NCBI RefSeq assembly: GCF_037392515.1
Contig: NC_090283.1
Location: 20,058,501 to 20,122,500 of the forward strand
Source: Haliotis asinina
Taxonomy: Eukaryota > Mollusca > Gastropoda > Lepetellida > Haliotidae
Direction of reading: 5' to 3'
DNA: 64,000 nt
In this document: positions 1-11,820 of the stretch, one piece after another
Layout of the letters: each line of letters begins with the position of its first letter
Position numbering within the stretch: the first letter of the stretch is position 1
Program-made: the position numbers and the translations under genes
The notes under the pieces: model-generated
What the model saw: the letters and a program-made list of their open reading frames with translations, nothing else
What the model was told of the DNA's origin: nothing
The model's database searches: none

Positions 1-369
1 CAATGTTCGCAAATAAAGATACATATAGACGTAATTTTAACGGTCAAAATCTTTTTTTCACGTGATGAATTTCTTTAGCACTTTTAGTGTACCCCATTAC
101 TGTAATGTTGATGAGTGTGACGTTAGACCACCAAATAAACCAACATGTAGGAACTTGAAGTTTGACATTTTTTGGATTCCCCAGTGCAACGTGAGACCAT
201 GTAGCATTGTTCTATTGACTGTTTAACGAGAAATGGCTTACATAGGTATTCCCACCAAATATGGCCATGCAGTTGGTCCGCCGATTAACAAGTTTGAAAC
301 CATGTCCACATATGGCCGCTGTGGCAAATACTCTGATCACCAAAAATATGTCCTTTTGGAAGATAAATG
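1..369 (+). pseudogene. ORF-tail remnant, paralogue of 47296-47562
   Basis: Reading the frame of the ATG at 233-235 gives a 45-codon open stretch ending at the TGA near 367. It aligns without gaps to the end of the open frame at 47296-47562: both end in Tyr-Gly-x-Cys-x-Lys-Tyr-x-Asp-His-Gln-Lys. Upstream the homology continues in the same frame (Ser-Ile-Val-x-Leu), but here it is cut by an in-frame TAA at 224-226. The rest of the piece, towards position 1, is non-coding sequence that I cannot assign. The product family is not recognised. This is either a terminal exon whose other exons lie outside the window, or a degenerate copy. Confidence 0.4.
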
Positions 370-642
370 AAATGTAGGAAGAGGTATAACAGTGTACCTA
401 ATGTATGTCCATAGTGACAAAAAGTTTAAAAATGGGAACAAAGGAACATTCGTATCATTCTGTTTCCATGATAGACAATAACGGCCTTTCGTGTGCAAAA
501 GTTGCATCCGGGTATGCTACAGTATGGTTCAAAATTATTGAGAATAGCTAAAGCATTTCATATTATTAAACGAGAACAAATCAGATAAAATTGAATGTAT
601 TGTGAAAGTGAAGTGACCTTTTCATGTTGTGTAGGTAACAAT

Positions 643-1623
643 TTAATATTTTATCAAGTCTCCTTGAGCTTCACGGCACAGTCTAAGACGGGTAGGCATA
701 CTTCCTATCAGAGAGGTTAGTGTCTCGTGAGTTATGCTGTCCCAGTATCGGACCACTTCTCTCTTCATGTCTTCAATTTTTGTCAACCCCTTTTGATTCA
801 CACATTCCTTCATCATCCCCCAAATGTTCTCAATGGGATTTAAGTCAGGACTATATGCAGGAAATGGTAATGCAGTCACATTTTTCTCCTGAAACTACTG
901 CTTGGCATGTTTTGCGGTGTGTTTAGGATCATTATCTTGCTGCAAAATCCAGTCATTTCCATAAAACACATGTGCACTTGGAAGGAGAAAATTATCTAAT
1001 ATGTTAGTGTAGCGTTGACTTGTCAGATTTCCCTCAAACACACACAGCGGGGTCGTACCTAATAAGGATATCCCTCCCCATACATGAAACTTTGGGCTGT
1101 ATTTAGGTCGTCGATACAACGGTGCTGACGCAGACTTTGTCAATATTTTCACATTATTGGGATATACCCATATTGAGCTTTCATCAGTAAAACTCACATT
1201 TTCCCAGTCAAAGTTTTCATGTGCCAAACACGACTCAACACGCCTGTCTTTATGTTCTTGTTTCATGAGAGGAGAAGGAATTCCAGTCTTTTTCTCCCAT
1301 CCAAGATCAATCAAATTTCTTCTAACTGTAGATTTTGATACAACTGTTGATCCCCTTTCTATCATTTCATACCTGATGTTGGAGATGCTTGCCCTTTGCT
1401 TTTTAGACGCTAAAATTCCCAGCCGGACGCGATCTGAGAAGTCCAATTTTCTGGGTCTCCCTGCTCCTTTCTGATGCCCAAAATCCTTTCCCTCTTTAAA
1501 ATTCTTCCTAATCCTATACACAGTAGAAAGAGGAGTTCCTGTTCTCTCTGCCAGTGTATTTACATCATCAATTCCTTGATTACACAACTCAAAAATCAAC
1601 CTTCTTTTATCTTCAGCAGACAT
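643..1623 (-). pseudogene. Tc1/mariner transposase with one in-frame stop
   Basis: This is a DDE transposase of the Tc1 group, which cuts and pastes its element at TA sites. The N-terminal part has a helix-turn-helix with the GRPRKL linker typical of the family. Catalytic residues are visible as FTDESS, QQDNDPKHT and SPDLNPIENIW, and exactly 34 codons separate the second Asp from the Glu (DD34E). The frame runs from the ATG at 1621-1623 to the stop at 643 and is broken only by a TAG at 895-897, after His-Ala-Lys-Gln. Related transposases usually carry Trp at that position, so a single TGG-to-TAG change would explain it. Length is about 326 codons, normal for Tc1. No frameshift was seen. The copy looks young and only just inactivated. 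Confidence 0.85.
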
Positions 1624-1665
1624 TGTTGACAGTGCTGAGGAAAATGACGTCTGCTACAGATTCAG

Positions 1666-1718
1666 GGGAGGTAACTCTAATTGTACTATACTCAGTAGGC
1701 CAAGATGAGTTACCTCCC
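1666..1718. repeat. 12-bp perfect inverted repeat
   Basis: gggaggtaactc at 1666-1677 is repeated as gagttacctccc at 1707-1718, with a 29-bp loop. The motif resembles the short gggag(g/a)taactc box scattered in molluscan repeats; another copy, gggagataactc, lies near 59264. It may be part of the Tc1-like element's terminus or a tiny hairpin MITE. Confidence 0.6.
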
Positions 1719-1720
1719 TT

Positions 1721-2444
1721 ATACCATTACTTAGTTTTAAGTATCAGTGAATCAGTTGAGGTGTTAGGATAGCTCAAAGTAAGAAGAAAAATTCTCAATA
1801 ATTATGAACCAGACTATATTTATCATTAGCCCTATATCTGCTTGTTTCTTGGAAAGGCAAGCCTATGCGACACGCAGCCATACTGCATGGTTATTAGAGT
1901 GTTGTAAGCAGCCGGTAAACAGCGTCGTCAAACCAGACCTACAAAACAGGTACAGTAAACTTTCAGATGTCTGTGAAATCCTTACGAGCTTGCATACTAT
2001 ATTTCTACCATAAACATAAGGTCTGTGGTCATTCGTTTGACCATCCACGATCCATGTTCGGTACACAGCCTGGGTACCATATATGTAAAGCCTGTGTCTT
2101 GTGTCTCCCGTCATGAGGCTTTTATAATATTGCTAATGGCTACATAACACCGCATATAATCATTTTGACTATATGTACACTTCATATGTTTCTCGACTTC
2201 GTACACGCCTTCTAATATTACATGCTGATTACATTGGGGCTTTTTTACACGTGTAACTTAGTCATGTAGCATGAATTGTAGGCTGATAGCCAATCTCATA
2301 AGTATGTGGGGCCGTGGCTCTACATTCTAGTATTTATATTCAAAATGCTGGCTTGTTTTTCTTTGATATGATGTATTACATTATAAGTCTCATATTATAC
2401 ATGTATATGATGGTTACATTTTAGCGTCAGTATTGGAATCAAGA
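1721..2444. other. 5' flank of family gene 1 (segment A)
   Basis: This non-coding stretch is collinear with 47690-48312. Shared landmarks are the block 'attagccctatatctgct' near 1828 (47708 in segment B) and the sequence before the start codon (attggaatca near 2432, ttggaatcat at 48301). A possible splice acceptor (ttttag at about 2423) suggests an upstream untranslated exon. No promoter could be assigned. Confidence 0.5.
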
Positions 2445-3309
2445 ATGGCAAGCACACCAACCGGTGAGTTTTCATTTCAGTTCCTATTAGTGGTGATATA
2501 ATAAACAAAATATAAAGCTATTTTTGACGCCACTGGGAACCTGCAGAAACACTGTAATAAACAAGAGCATTTGTTGTTATGTACATGTCAGTGTAGCTAA
2601 TTTTTGAATGTTGCAGTGAGTGTGAAGAACCTGACCGAAGAGACCGAATTATTCCTATTTGCAATCATCTACAATATGAGAACAGCAATTGGGGCAACAA
2701 CTGCTGAGGCAACTGCTGAGTACGGATGAGAATTAAATTATTCTTTAATAATCGCTTCGAGAATTCTTCTTTGTCTTTAGGGTTGTTTGGGATGGTGGCG
2801 TCATGATGAAAAAACATGTTTCTTCTGATAATATTTTCCCTAAATATTAGTTTTTCGTCTTGCTGCATAACAACCTTCAACCGCCGTGAAAGCGTAGAAG
2901 GGAAGCAGTATACATCTGTCAAGCAGTAAACTTTCAGCGTATTTAAAGTCTCGATTTTGTCCCACTGTAATATAGACTTTAAACGATAAAATATATAGTT
3001 AATAAATGCCTCAGTTCCAGGGTTTTGAAGTTCAGAGCTACTGTTGGGACCAGTGAATTTTATCATGAATCGCAGGAAATTCCAGGAGGAATGACCATTA
3101 TATGTCAGGTATGTGCAGCTAGTTGACCGTAATAAAATGGCTTAATAACTGACCTTGTTTCTCTCAGTCCTTACTTGTATCATTCATTGCTGTGATAAGT
3201 CTTGTTTAATATTGGTTTCATGTTCCAGGGTACAATTTCCCGGAGTCTCGATACCATCCACGTCGTGGTGTTGAAATTTTTGAACGACCCTGCTCCTTAT
3301 TTCCAATGA
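2445..3309 (+). CDS. Small beta-rich tandem-family protein, copy 1 (96 aa)
   Basis: Four exons: 2445-2463, 2617-2719, 3021-3108, 3229-3309; intron phases 1, 2, 0. Exon 1 encodes Met-Ala-Ser-Thr-Pro-Thr, matching the Met-(Ala)-Asp-Arg-Pro-Asn start of the paralogues. Exon 2 is diverged, and the conserved Trp/Tyr-x-Val-x-Tyr strand is replaced by a Leu/Phe/Ile-rich stretch. Exon 2 appears to end in a mutated donor (ggatgag at 2723), but the GT two bases further in (2720-2721, gagtacgg) keeps phase 2 and aligns with copy 4. Exon 3 holds YHESQEIP at residues 55-62. Exon 4 ends in Pro-Tyr-Phe-Gln and TGA. A possible AATAAA lies at 3799-3804. No signal peptide is visible. The function is unknown. 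All four frames are open, so it may be active, with an altered exon 2. Confidence 0.7.
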
Positions 3310-3987
3310 GTTTAAGGGCTGATGGTGATCATTCGTCGGTTACCAGAATTATGTACACGTTGTTACCGACAGCTTTGCCGTGTTATCTGTTTGTTGATTG
3401 CTAGAATACACAGAGATTTACAGATTTTGCCTTTGCCATTAGAAACAAAATACCGAATTTTTCCAGCGAATTCATGCATTACTTGTTAACAGTTTTAGCG
3501 GATCAGAAATTTGTACATGCTGACTTGCGAGTTTAAAAACAGGACTAGTACATATGTAATGAGTTTGTAGATTCCTTTGAAATTGTTTGTACAGTACTAG
3601 AATGATGAGTACATTGGATTTTACCTTTCCCAACAAGTACTAGGGGGAATTATTTATATCAGTATATCCTCGAAGTCGAGTTTGGAATATACTCTTTTCG
3701 ACATGAGTGTTGGTCCTACTCGTCTATACTCAGTTGCATTATTGAAGACGCACCCGAGTAATGGAAGTAAATTTTAGTTTCAATAAGCGATAACGAATAA
3801 TAAAAAGGTGCACCTCTACTATTTCTTAATTTGTCAGTCACTTTCAGAGTAATTTAATAAAGGTCAATCAAATGTCACAGTCTTGTCGATTATATCAGGA
3901 CGAGGGGATATGAAAAAGTTCTAATTATCACCAAGACGTTTTTAGGGTAGAAATTGTATTTTGATTTCTTGTCCTTAAAAATTCGAC
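3310..3987. other. Intergenic, downstream of family gene 1
   Basis: AT-rich sequence without convincing coding potential. It may include the 3' untranslated region of gene 1, with a poly(A)-signal-like AATAAA at 3799-3804. Confidence 0.4.
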
Positions 3988-4227
3988 TCATTTCTCCCAA
4001 CATTTCTTAAATAGACCCCACAATTTCATTGAAAACCAACTTTCCGATACTTCAGTGGCCTCGCACGTATCGTCAAAATGAAGTCCACATCTTGGTTCAT
4101 CTGTCAGGGACATATGATCGGTTTGAAAATTCCTTTTCCATATCACAACAGTATCATAAGATTGGCTCTCGTCACCATAAACAGATTTCATCTCCTCTTG
4201 ATTCTGTCGGGCAGTGCAACCCTTCAA
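3988..4227 (-). pseudogene. Mariner-type transposase, N-terminal fragment
   Basis: On the minus strand the frame reads GCTARQ...EEMKSVYGDES, then WKRNFQTDHMSLTDEPRCG. This is the first helix-turn-helix of mariner transposases, ending in the 'tDEpR.GrP' linker. The catalytic domain is absent: the homology fades after the linker and no D,D residues follow. It is a short relic of about 80 codons. Confidence 0.65.
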
Positions 4228-4529
4228 CTGCTAAACCTTGATAACACTGTATGACTCAATCTTCTGCAAGCATGGGGTTACTCCCGTTTAGGATCAACTA
4301 CCAGGTGATTGAATAACGTGAAGTAAGCAGTTTCTTCTCTGTTAACTAGATGAGGATCACTGATGCTACCTCATAATTTTCAACATAACTTCAAGGCGAT
4401 AATTGTATTTTTTTATGTCCCCTCGTATACTTGAAATTGTCTTGAAGTAGCATACCTGCATTGTCACAGTCTACACATTTGATTGGAAGTTTAGTCTACT
4501 CATCGCACTATGTATATACCTTGTTCCAC

Positions 4530-7500
4530 CTCAGTAGTGGCCTCCTCGCTGTGTTACTGTATTATTACCATCCCATTGCTGTTAGTGGCCTCCTCGTTGT
4601 GTTACTGTATTATTACCCACCCATTGCTGTTAGTGGTCTCCTCGCTGTGTTACTGTATTATTACCCACCCATTGCTGTTAGTGGCCTCCTCGCTGTGTTA
4701 CTGTATTATTACCCACCCATTGCTCTTAGTAGCCTCCTCGTTGTCTTACTGTATTATTACCCATCCCATTGCTGTTAGTGGCCTCCTCGTTGTGTTACTG
4801 TATTATTACCCACCCATTGCTGCTAGTGGCCTCCTCGTTGTGTTACTGTATTATTACCCACCCATTGCTGTTAGTGGCCTCCTCGCTGTGTTACTGTATT
4901 ATTACCCACCCATTGCTGTTAGTGGTCTCCTCGCTGTGTTACTGTATTATTACCCACCCATTGCTGCTAGTGGTCTCCTCGCTGTGTTACTGTATTATTA
5001 CCCACCCATTGCTGTTAGTGGCCTCCTCGCTGTGTTACTGTATTATTACCCACCCATTGCTGTTAGTGGCCTCCTCGTTGTGTTACTGTATTTTTACCCA
5101 CCCATTGCTGTTAGTGGCCTCCTAGCTGTGTTACTGTATTATTACCCACCCATTGCTGTTAGTGGTCTCCTCGCTGTGTTACTGTATAATTACCCACCCA
5201 TTGCTGTTAGTGGCCTCCTCGTTGTGTTACTGTATTATTACCCATCTCATTGCTGTTAGTGGCCTCCTCGCTGTGTTACTGTATTATTACCATCCCATTG
5301 CTGTTAGTGGCCTCCTCGTTGTGTTACTGTATTATTACCCACCCATTGCTGTTAGTGGTCTCCTCGCTGTGTTACTGTATTATTACCCACCCATTGCTGT
5401 TAGTGGCCTCCTCGCTGTGTTACTGTATTATTACCCACCCCATTGCTGTTAGTGGCCTCCTCGCTGTGTTACTGTATTATTACCCATCCCATTGCTGTTA
5501 GTGGCCTCCTCGTTGTGTTACTGTATTATTACCCACCCATTGCTGCTAGTGGCCTCCTCGTTGTGTTACTGTATTATTACCCACCCATTGCTGTTAGTGG
5601 TCTCCTCGTTGTGTTACTGTATTATTACCCACCCATTGCTGCTAGTGGTCTCCTCGCTGTGTTACTGTATTATTACCCACCCATTGCTGTTAGTGGCCTC
5701 CTCGCTGTGTTACTGTATTATTACCCACCCATTGCTGTTAGTGGCCTCCTCGTTGTGTTACTGTATTATTACCCACCCATTGCTGTTAGTGGCCTCCTCG
5801 TTGTGTTACTGTATTATTACCCACCCATTGCTGTTAGTGGTCTCCTCGCTGTGTTACTGTATTATTACCCACCCATTGCTGTTAGTGGCCTCCTCGTTGT
5901 GTTACTGTATTATTACCCACCCATTGCTGTAAGTGGTCTCCTCGCTGTGTTACTGTATTATTAACCACCCCATTGCTGTTAGTGGTCTCCTCGTTGTGTT
6001 ACTGTATTATTACCCATCCCATTGCTGTTAGTGGCCTCCTCGTTGTGTTACTGTATTATTACCCATCCCATTGTTGTTAGTGGCCTCCTCGCTGTGTTAC
6101 TGTATTATTACCCACCCATTGCTGTTAGTGGTCTCCTCGCTGTGTTACTGTATTATTACCCATCCCATTGCTGTTAGTGGTCTCCTCGCTGTGTTACTGT
6201 ATTATTACCCACCCCATTGCTGTTAGTGGCCTCCTCGTTGTGTTACTGTATTATTACCCACCCATTGCTGTTAGTGGCCTCCTCGCTGTGTTACTGTATT
6301 ATTACCCATCTCATTGCTGTTAGTGGCCTCCTCGCTGTGTTACTGTATTATTACCCATCCCATTGCTGTTAGTGGTCTCCTCGTTGTGTTACTGTATTAT
6401 TACCCATCCCATTGCTGTTAGTGGTCTCCTCGCTGTGTTACTGTATTGTTACCCATCCCATTGCTGTAAGTGGCCTCCTCGCTGTGTTACTGTATTATTA
6501 CCCATCCCATTGCTGTTAGTGGCCTCCTCGCTGTGTTACTGTATTATTACCCATCCCATTGCTGTTAGTGGTCTCCTCGCTGTGTTACTGTATTGTTACC
6601 CATCCCATTGCTGTAAGTGGCCTCCTCGCTGTGTTACTGTATTATTACCCATCCCATTGCTGTTAGTGGCCTCCTCGCTGTGTTACTGTATATTTACCCA
6701 TCCCATTGCTGTTAGTGGTCTCCTCGCTGTGTTACTGTATTATTACCCACCCCATTGCTGTTAGTGGTCTCCTCGCTGTGTTACTGTATTATTACCCATC
6801 CCATTGCTGTGAGTGGCCTCCTCGCTGTGTTACTGTATTATTACCAACCCATTGCTGTAAGTGGTCTCCTCGCTGTGTTACTGTATTATTACCCACCCCA
6901 TTGCTGTTAGTGGTCTCCTCGTTGTGTTACTGTATTATTACCCATCCAATTGCTGTTAGTGGCCTCCTCGCTGTGTTACTGTATTATTACCCATCCCATT
7001 GTTGTTAGTGGCCTCCTCGCTGTGTTACTGTATTATTACCCACCCCATTGCTGTTAGTGGTCTCCTCGCTGTGTTACTGTATTATTACCCATCCCATTGC
7101 TGTTAGTGGTCTCCTCGCTGTGTTACTGTATTATTACCCACCCCATTGCTGTTAGTGGCCTCCTCGTTGTGTTACTGTATTATTACCCACCCATTGCTGT
7201 TAGTGGCCTCCTCGCTGTGTTACTGTATAATTACCCATCCCATTGCTGTTAGTGGCCTCCTCGCTGTGTTACTGTATTATTACCCATCCCATTGTTGTTA
7301 GTGGCCTCCTCGCTGTGTTACTGTATTATTACCCACCCCATTGCTGTTAGTGGTCTCCTCGCTGTGTTACTGTATTATTACCCATCCCATTGCTGTTAGT
7401 GGTCTCCTCGCTGTGTTACTGTATTATTACCCACCCCATTGCTGTTAGTGGCCTCCTCGTTGTGTTACTGTATTATTACCCACCCATTGCTGTTAGTGGC

Positions 7501-9432
7501 CTCCTCGCTGTGTTACTGTATTATTACCCATCTCATTGCTGTTAGTGGCCTCCTCGCTGTGTTACTGTATTATTACCCATCCCATTGCTGTTAGTGGTTT
7601 CCTCGCTGTGTTACTGTATTATTACCCATCCCACTGCTGTTAGTGGCCTCCTCCTTGTGTTACTGTATTATTACCCACCCCATTGCTGTTAGTGGTCTCC
7701 TCGTTGTGTTACTGTATTATTACCCATCCCATTGCTGTTAGTGGTCTCCTCGCTGTGTTACTGTATTGTTACCCATCCCATTGCTGTAAGTGGCCTCCTC
7801 GCTGTGTTACTGTATTATTACCCATCCCATTGCTGTTAGTGGCCTCCTCGCTGTGTTACTGTATTATTACCCATCCCATTGCTGTTAGTGGTCTCCTCGC
7901 TGTGTTACTGTATTGTTACCCATCCCATTGCTGTTAGTGGCCTCCTCGCTGTGTTACTGTATTATTACCCACCCCATTGCTGTTAGTGGCCTCCTCGCTG
8001 TGTTACTGTATTATTACCCATCCCATTGCTGTTAGTGGCCTCCTCGCTGTTTTACTGTATTATTACCCATCCCATTGCTGTTAGTGGCCTCCTCGCTGTG
8101 TTACTGTATTATTACCCACCCATTGCTGTTAGTGGCCTCCTCGCTGTGTTACTGTATTGTTACCCATTCCATTGCTGTTAGTGGTCTCCTCGCTTTGTCA
8201 CTGTATTATTACCCACCCCATTGCTGTTAATGGCCTCCTCGTTGTGTTACTGTATTATTACCCATCCCATTGCTGTTAGTGGTCTCCTCGCTGTGTTACT
8301 GTATTATTACCCATCCCATTGCTGTTAGTGGCCTCCTCGTTGTGTTACTGTATTATTACCCACCCATTGCTGTTAGTGGTCTCCTCGCTGTGTTACTGTA
8401 TTATTACCCATCCATTGCTGTTAGTGGCCTCCTCGCTGTGTTACTGTATTGTTACCCATTCCATTCCTGTTAGTGGCCTCCTCGCTGTGTTACTGTATTA
8501 TTACCCACCCATTGCTGTTAGTGGCCTCCTCGCTGTGTTACTGTATTATTACCCACCCATTGCTGTAAGTGGTCTCCTCGCTGTGTTACTGTATTATTAC
8601 CCATCCCATTGCTGTTAGTGGCCTCCTCGCTGTGTTACTGTATTATTACCCACCCCATTGCTGTTAGTGGCCTCCTCGCTGTGTTACTGTATTATTACCC
8701 ACCCATTGCTGTTAGTGGCCTCCTCGTTGTGTTACTGTATTGTTACCCACCCATTGCTGTTAGTGGCCTCCTCGTTGTGTTACTGTATTATTACCCACCC
8801 ATTGCTGTTAGTGGCCTCCTCGTTGTGTTACTGTATTATTACCCATCCCATTGCTGTTAGTGGCCTCCTCGCTGTGTTACTGTATTATTACCCACCCATT
8901 GCTGTTAGTTGCCTCCTCGCTGTGTTACTGTATTATTACCCATCCCATTGCTGTTAGTGGTCTCCTCGTTGTGTTACTGTATTATTACCCATCCCATTGC
9001 TGTTAGTGGTCTCCTCGCTGTGTTACTGTATTGTTACCCATCCCATTGCTGTAAGTGGCCTCCTCGCTGTGTTACTGTATTATTACCCACCCCATTGCTG
9101 TTAGTGGCCTCCTCGCTGTGTTACTGTATTATTACCCACCCATTGCTGTTAGTGGCCTCCTCGTTGTGTTACTGTATTGTTACCCACCCATTGCTGTTAG
9201 TGGCCTCCTCGTTGTGTTACTGTATTATTACCCACCCATTGCTGTTAGTGGCCTCCTCGTTGTGTTACTGTATTATTACCCATCCCATTGCTGTTAGTGG
9301 CCTCCTCGCTGTGTTACTGTATTATTACCCACCCATTGCTGTTAGTTGCCTCCTCGCTGTGTTACTGTATTGTTACCCATCCCATTGCTGTTAGTGGCCT
9401 CCTCGCTGTGTTACTGTATTATTACCCATCGC
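4530..9432. repeat. 48/49-bp minisatellite array, about 100 copies
   Basis: The unit contains gttactgtattattaccca, then cccattgctgttagtgg and cctcctcgctgt. It is 48 bp with 'acccaccca' and 49 bp with 'acccatccca' or 'caccccat'. The array is uninterrupted for about 4.9 kb. Variants (cctcctcg/tctcctcg, gctgt/gttgt, tattatt/tattgtt) are shared in blocks, showing higher-order duplication; for example the blocks near 8652 and 9088 match over several units. Because 48 is a multiple of three, all frames stay open over runs of 48-bp units and give spurious Leu/Tyr/Pro-rich ORFs. The 5' edge is a partial unit in 'cagtagtggcctcctcg'; the 3' edge decays after 'cccatcgcaatgttg'. Confidence 0.97.
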
Positions 9433-9981
9433 AATGTTGTTATTGTTAATCCCTTTGATCCATTCCTTGATGTTGTCTTACGTAATCCCTGTTATGTGTG
9501 AAAAAGCTGGTTCTGTGCTGTGCTGGTTTACTCTTGCTTGAAAACGGTATAAGAAATGTCGCGTAATAGGAAATAATCAAGTTGTCATCCGTAAAGTATT
9601 ATACTTTTCTAGTAATTATTGTCTATAGAAACAGCATTTGGCACTTTAACAACTACATTCTAGTTGTAGATCTCCCCGACAGTGTCCGCTCACCCCTTTA
9701 CAAGGTCGATAAACTCGAACCAGCGCGCAGAAACACCTTTGTTTTTCCAACAGACTATCATACCAAAACATGAGTCTCATAAACCTATTCAGACAATGAC
9801 CTACTTTTAGCCGATCCGAATTGTCTCGTGTGAAAGTGAAAATAGACACCACAAACAACTCTGGTTACACTGAATTACAAATCCTTACATAAAACAAATG
9901 GTCTTTACAAATGACGTTTAATTCTAAACTTTAATAACACCGTATTTCTATATTTGACGTCCCGTATTTCTATATTTTATA
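9433..9981. other. Intergenic between minisatellite and SINE-like repeat
   Basis: No gene, RNA or repeat recognised. The short open frames on both strands lack any family signature. Confidence 0.4.
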
Positions 9982-10250
9982 GACCCGTGAAGGTCCCGGG
10001 GTAGAACAGGTCTTCAGCAACCCGTGCTTGCCATAAAAGGCGACTATGCTTGTTGTAAGAGGCGACTAACGGGATCGGGGTGGTCAGGCACGCTGACTTG
10101 GTTGACAAATGACAACGGTTCCCAATTGCGCAGATCGGTGCTCATGTTGTTGCTCACTGGATTGTCAGATCCAGACTCGATTATTTACAGACAGCCGCCA
10201 TATAGGTGGAATATTGCTAAGTGTGGGGTAAAACTAAACTCGCTCACCCC
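9982..10250 (+). repeat. Abalone-type SINE-like interspersed repeat, full copy
   Basis: It begins gacccgtgaaggtcccgggg, continues through the 'cttcagcaaccc.tgcttgcc' and 'gtaagaggcgactaacggga' blocks, then 'gatcggtgctcatg' and 'ttatttacag', and ends with 'gccatataggtggaatatt' and 'aaaactaaactcgctcacc'. The same order is found in the minus-strand copy at 30066-30304. The open frame inside it is not a gene. Confidence 0.85.
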
Positions 10251-10689
10251 ATATTTTATTTCGAAGGTCAGGCAGCATATCTTACCTAGGGGATCATCAC
10301 AGACTGCCCCAGTTTGATGAGGTCGTAAAATGATTCACAATGCATCTGTCTGACTGGTTACACGTGTTATGTGTTATTTTACGCTTATTCAGCGTAAATG
10401 TGCCATGCATAATGAGTTTGAGATAATATCATTTCCGTGCCAGACCACCAAACTTTTCTTGCGACAGAGCCTCGTTTTGAGGTTTCCACTGTGTCCAGGT
10501 TTCCGTTTGTCAGAGCTCTGTGTCCGACAAAGCACACAGTACGACGTGTTTGCAAGGATCAAAAGGTGTTGCAATATACAAGTGACTAGACGCACAAATC
10601 ACACTGATCAATATTTATGTACCCAGTTAAATACATTAGTCTTATACTTCTGGACTGGCTATCACACCAAGCTGCGCAGTAGGACGGAA

Positions 10690-11290
10690 CCCAGCAAACA
10701 AGAAACGAGACTGTTATGTAATCAATGATTTCACTTGAATTGTTCGTCAGAATAACCTTTACCCTGAGTATCCAAAATCATTGACAATTCATACACATAC
10801 TGGTGTTTTTGTACACCGTTCGGGGTCAACACGTGTTTGTACATGTAACAAATTCAGGATAACATCAACACAGTACTTGTCGACTTCATATAGAACATAT
10901 TGTGTTTTGCAAGAACATTTTAGCAGGAAAATGTTCTTACATTCTATGTCAAGTTCTGAAAGTTATAGCCCGCGTATATGGGCAGAGAGAATGTCTGTTT
11001 ACACGTAAGGAGCATACTGTGCTCTTTGCATTCATAACTTGCATAGGTATTCAGATCACGAAGAAAAAGGCTGGATTATTAATGAGAAACTAAGAATATA
11101 ACAAAAATGATTTATTGGGGTATATAATGCACCAACAGAACAAACAACGTCAGTGATTTGTTCATTTGTTCAATTAGAAGATACAACTTCAGATGTCACT
11201 AAATCAAAATTGTAATCAGGATACACATTAAGATATCTTCCTTTGCTATCTAGACACCTTCCTGATTATACTAAATTAATATGTTTGAAA
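10690..11290. repeat. Distal part of duplicated segment A (matches 52.7-53.45 kb)
   Basis: Collinear blocks shared with segment B: 'aataacctttaccctgag' near 10750 (B: the satellite unit 'aataacctttgccttgag'); 'gtacaccgttc' near 10811 (B: 52823 and 52867); and an AT-rich block at 11140-11250 with 'gttcatttgttcaattagaag' and 'aaattgtaatcaggatacac' (B: 53295-53365). No gene is seen in it. The satellite seed is single-copy here. Confidence 0.7.
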
Positions 11291-11341
11291 CCAAGATAGT
11301 ATACATTACGTCATGCGCTTTCTTCTCTTTTGGGGTGGTGG

Positions 11342-11521
11342 GGTTTACGTAGACCAAGTGGTTAAACAGTTCGCCTGTCTCTCGGAAGACCCTGGTTCGT
11401 TTCACCACATGGGTACAAATGTGTGAAGTTGGAAGTTGAAGTCCTCGCTGTGATATTGCTGGAATATTACTAAAAGCCGTGTAAGACACACTAATATTTA
11501 TGACACTCATTCACTCACTCA
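11342..11521 (+). repeat. tRNA-headed SINE
   Basis: The head looks like a tRNA-derived pol III promoter: an A-box-like 'tagaccaagtggttaaa' and a B-box-like 'ggttcgtttc' about 35 bp later. The body and tail carry 'cgctgtgatattgctggaat' and end in 'cactcattcactcactcatt', the same tail type as the other SINE-like repeats in the window. No recent target-site duplication was identified. Confidence 0.65.
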
Positions 11522-11719
11522 TTTGGCAGGTATAATTGGAACCGGTGTAAGAGTAGAGCGTTAATTGGCGAACACATGCGCTGAAAAAGTTATGCTCTTT
11601 TATAGACTCCCATGGTCTTTTGTTACCTTAAATGTTTTGGGTTTTTTTAATTTTTGGGTTATAATGGCAATGAGGGCTGCTATTGTTCAACTTAATGTAC
11701 ACTTTTCTACATCTCTGTT

Positions 11720-11820
11720 TTGGGGGTTTCTTTGGGTTTTTTGTTTGTTTGTTTGTTTGTTTTGGGGGTTTTTTTTGGTTTTTGTTGTTGTTGTTGTTGT
11801 TTTGTTTGTTTTGCTTTTTT
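11720..11820. repeat. T/G low-complexity tract
   Basis: (tttg)n followed by long T runs and (ttg)n. The short open frame across it is compositional. Confidence 0.85.

Larger units (their letters stand above)
600..1720 (-). mobile_element. Tc1-like DNA transposon inserted in duplicated segment A
   Basis: The sister segment at 47.56-47.70 kb runs from the ORF tail to the 'attagccct.tatctgct' block without this stretch, so about 1.2-1.3 kb was inserted here. The insertion contains a nearly complete Tc1-type transposase on the minus strand. A perfect 12-bp inverted repeat (1666-1677 gggaggtaactc, 1707-1718 gagttacctccc) lies beyond the 5' end of the transposase. I could not match it to the other end of the element, so the outer limits are approximate. 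Confidence 0.6.

Noticed and set aside
2665..3066. 133-codon minus-strand ORF
   Set aside because: Lies opposite exons 2-3 and intron 2 of family copy 1, whose exons align to four paralogues; the antisense frame has no support.
4461..9394. Many long plus-strand ORFs of Leu/Tyr/Pro-rich repeats (up to 249 codons)
   Set aside because: They overlap in different frames of one minisatellite whose unit length is divisible by three; there is no start context, and 49-bp variants break the frames.
4530..9432. CRISPR-like direct repeats
   Set aside because: There are no spacers: the 48-bp unit is contiguous with itself, and the organism is an animal.
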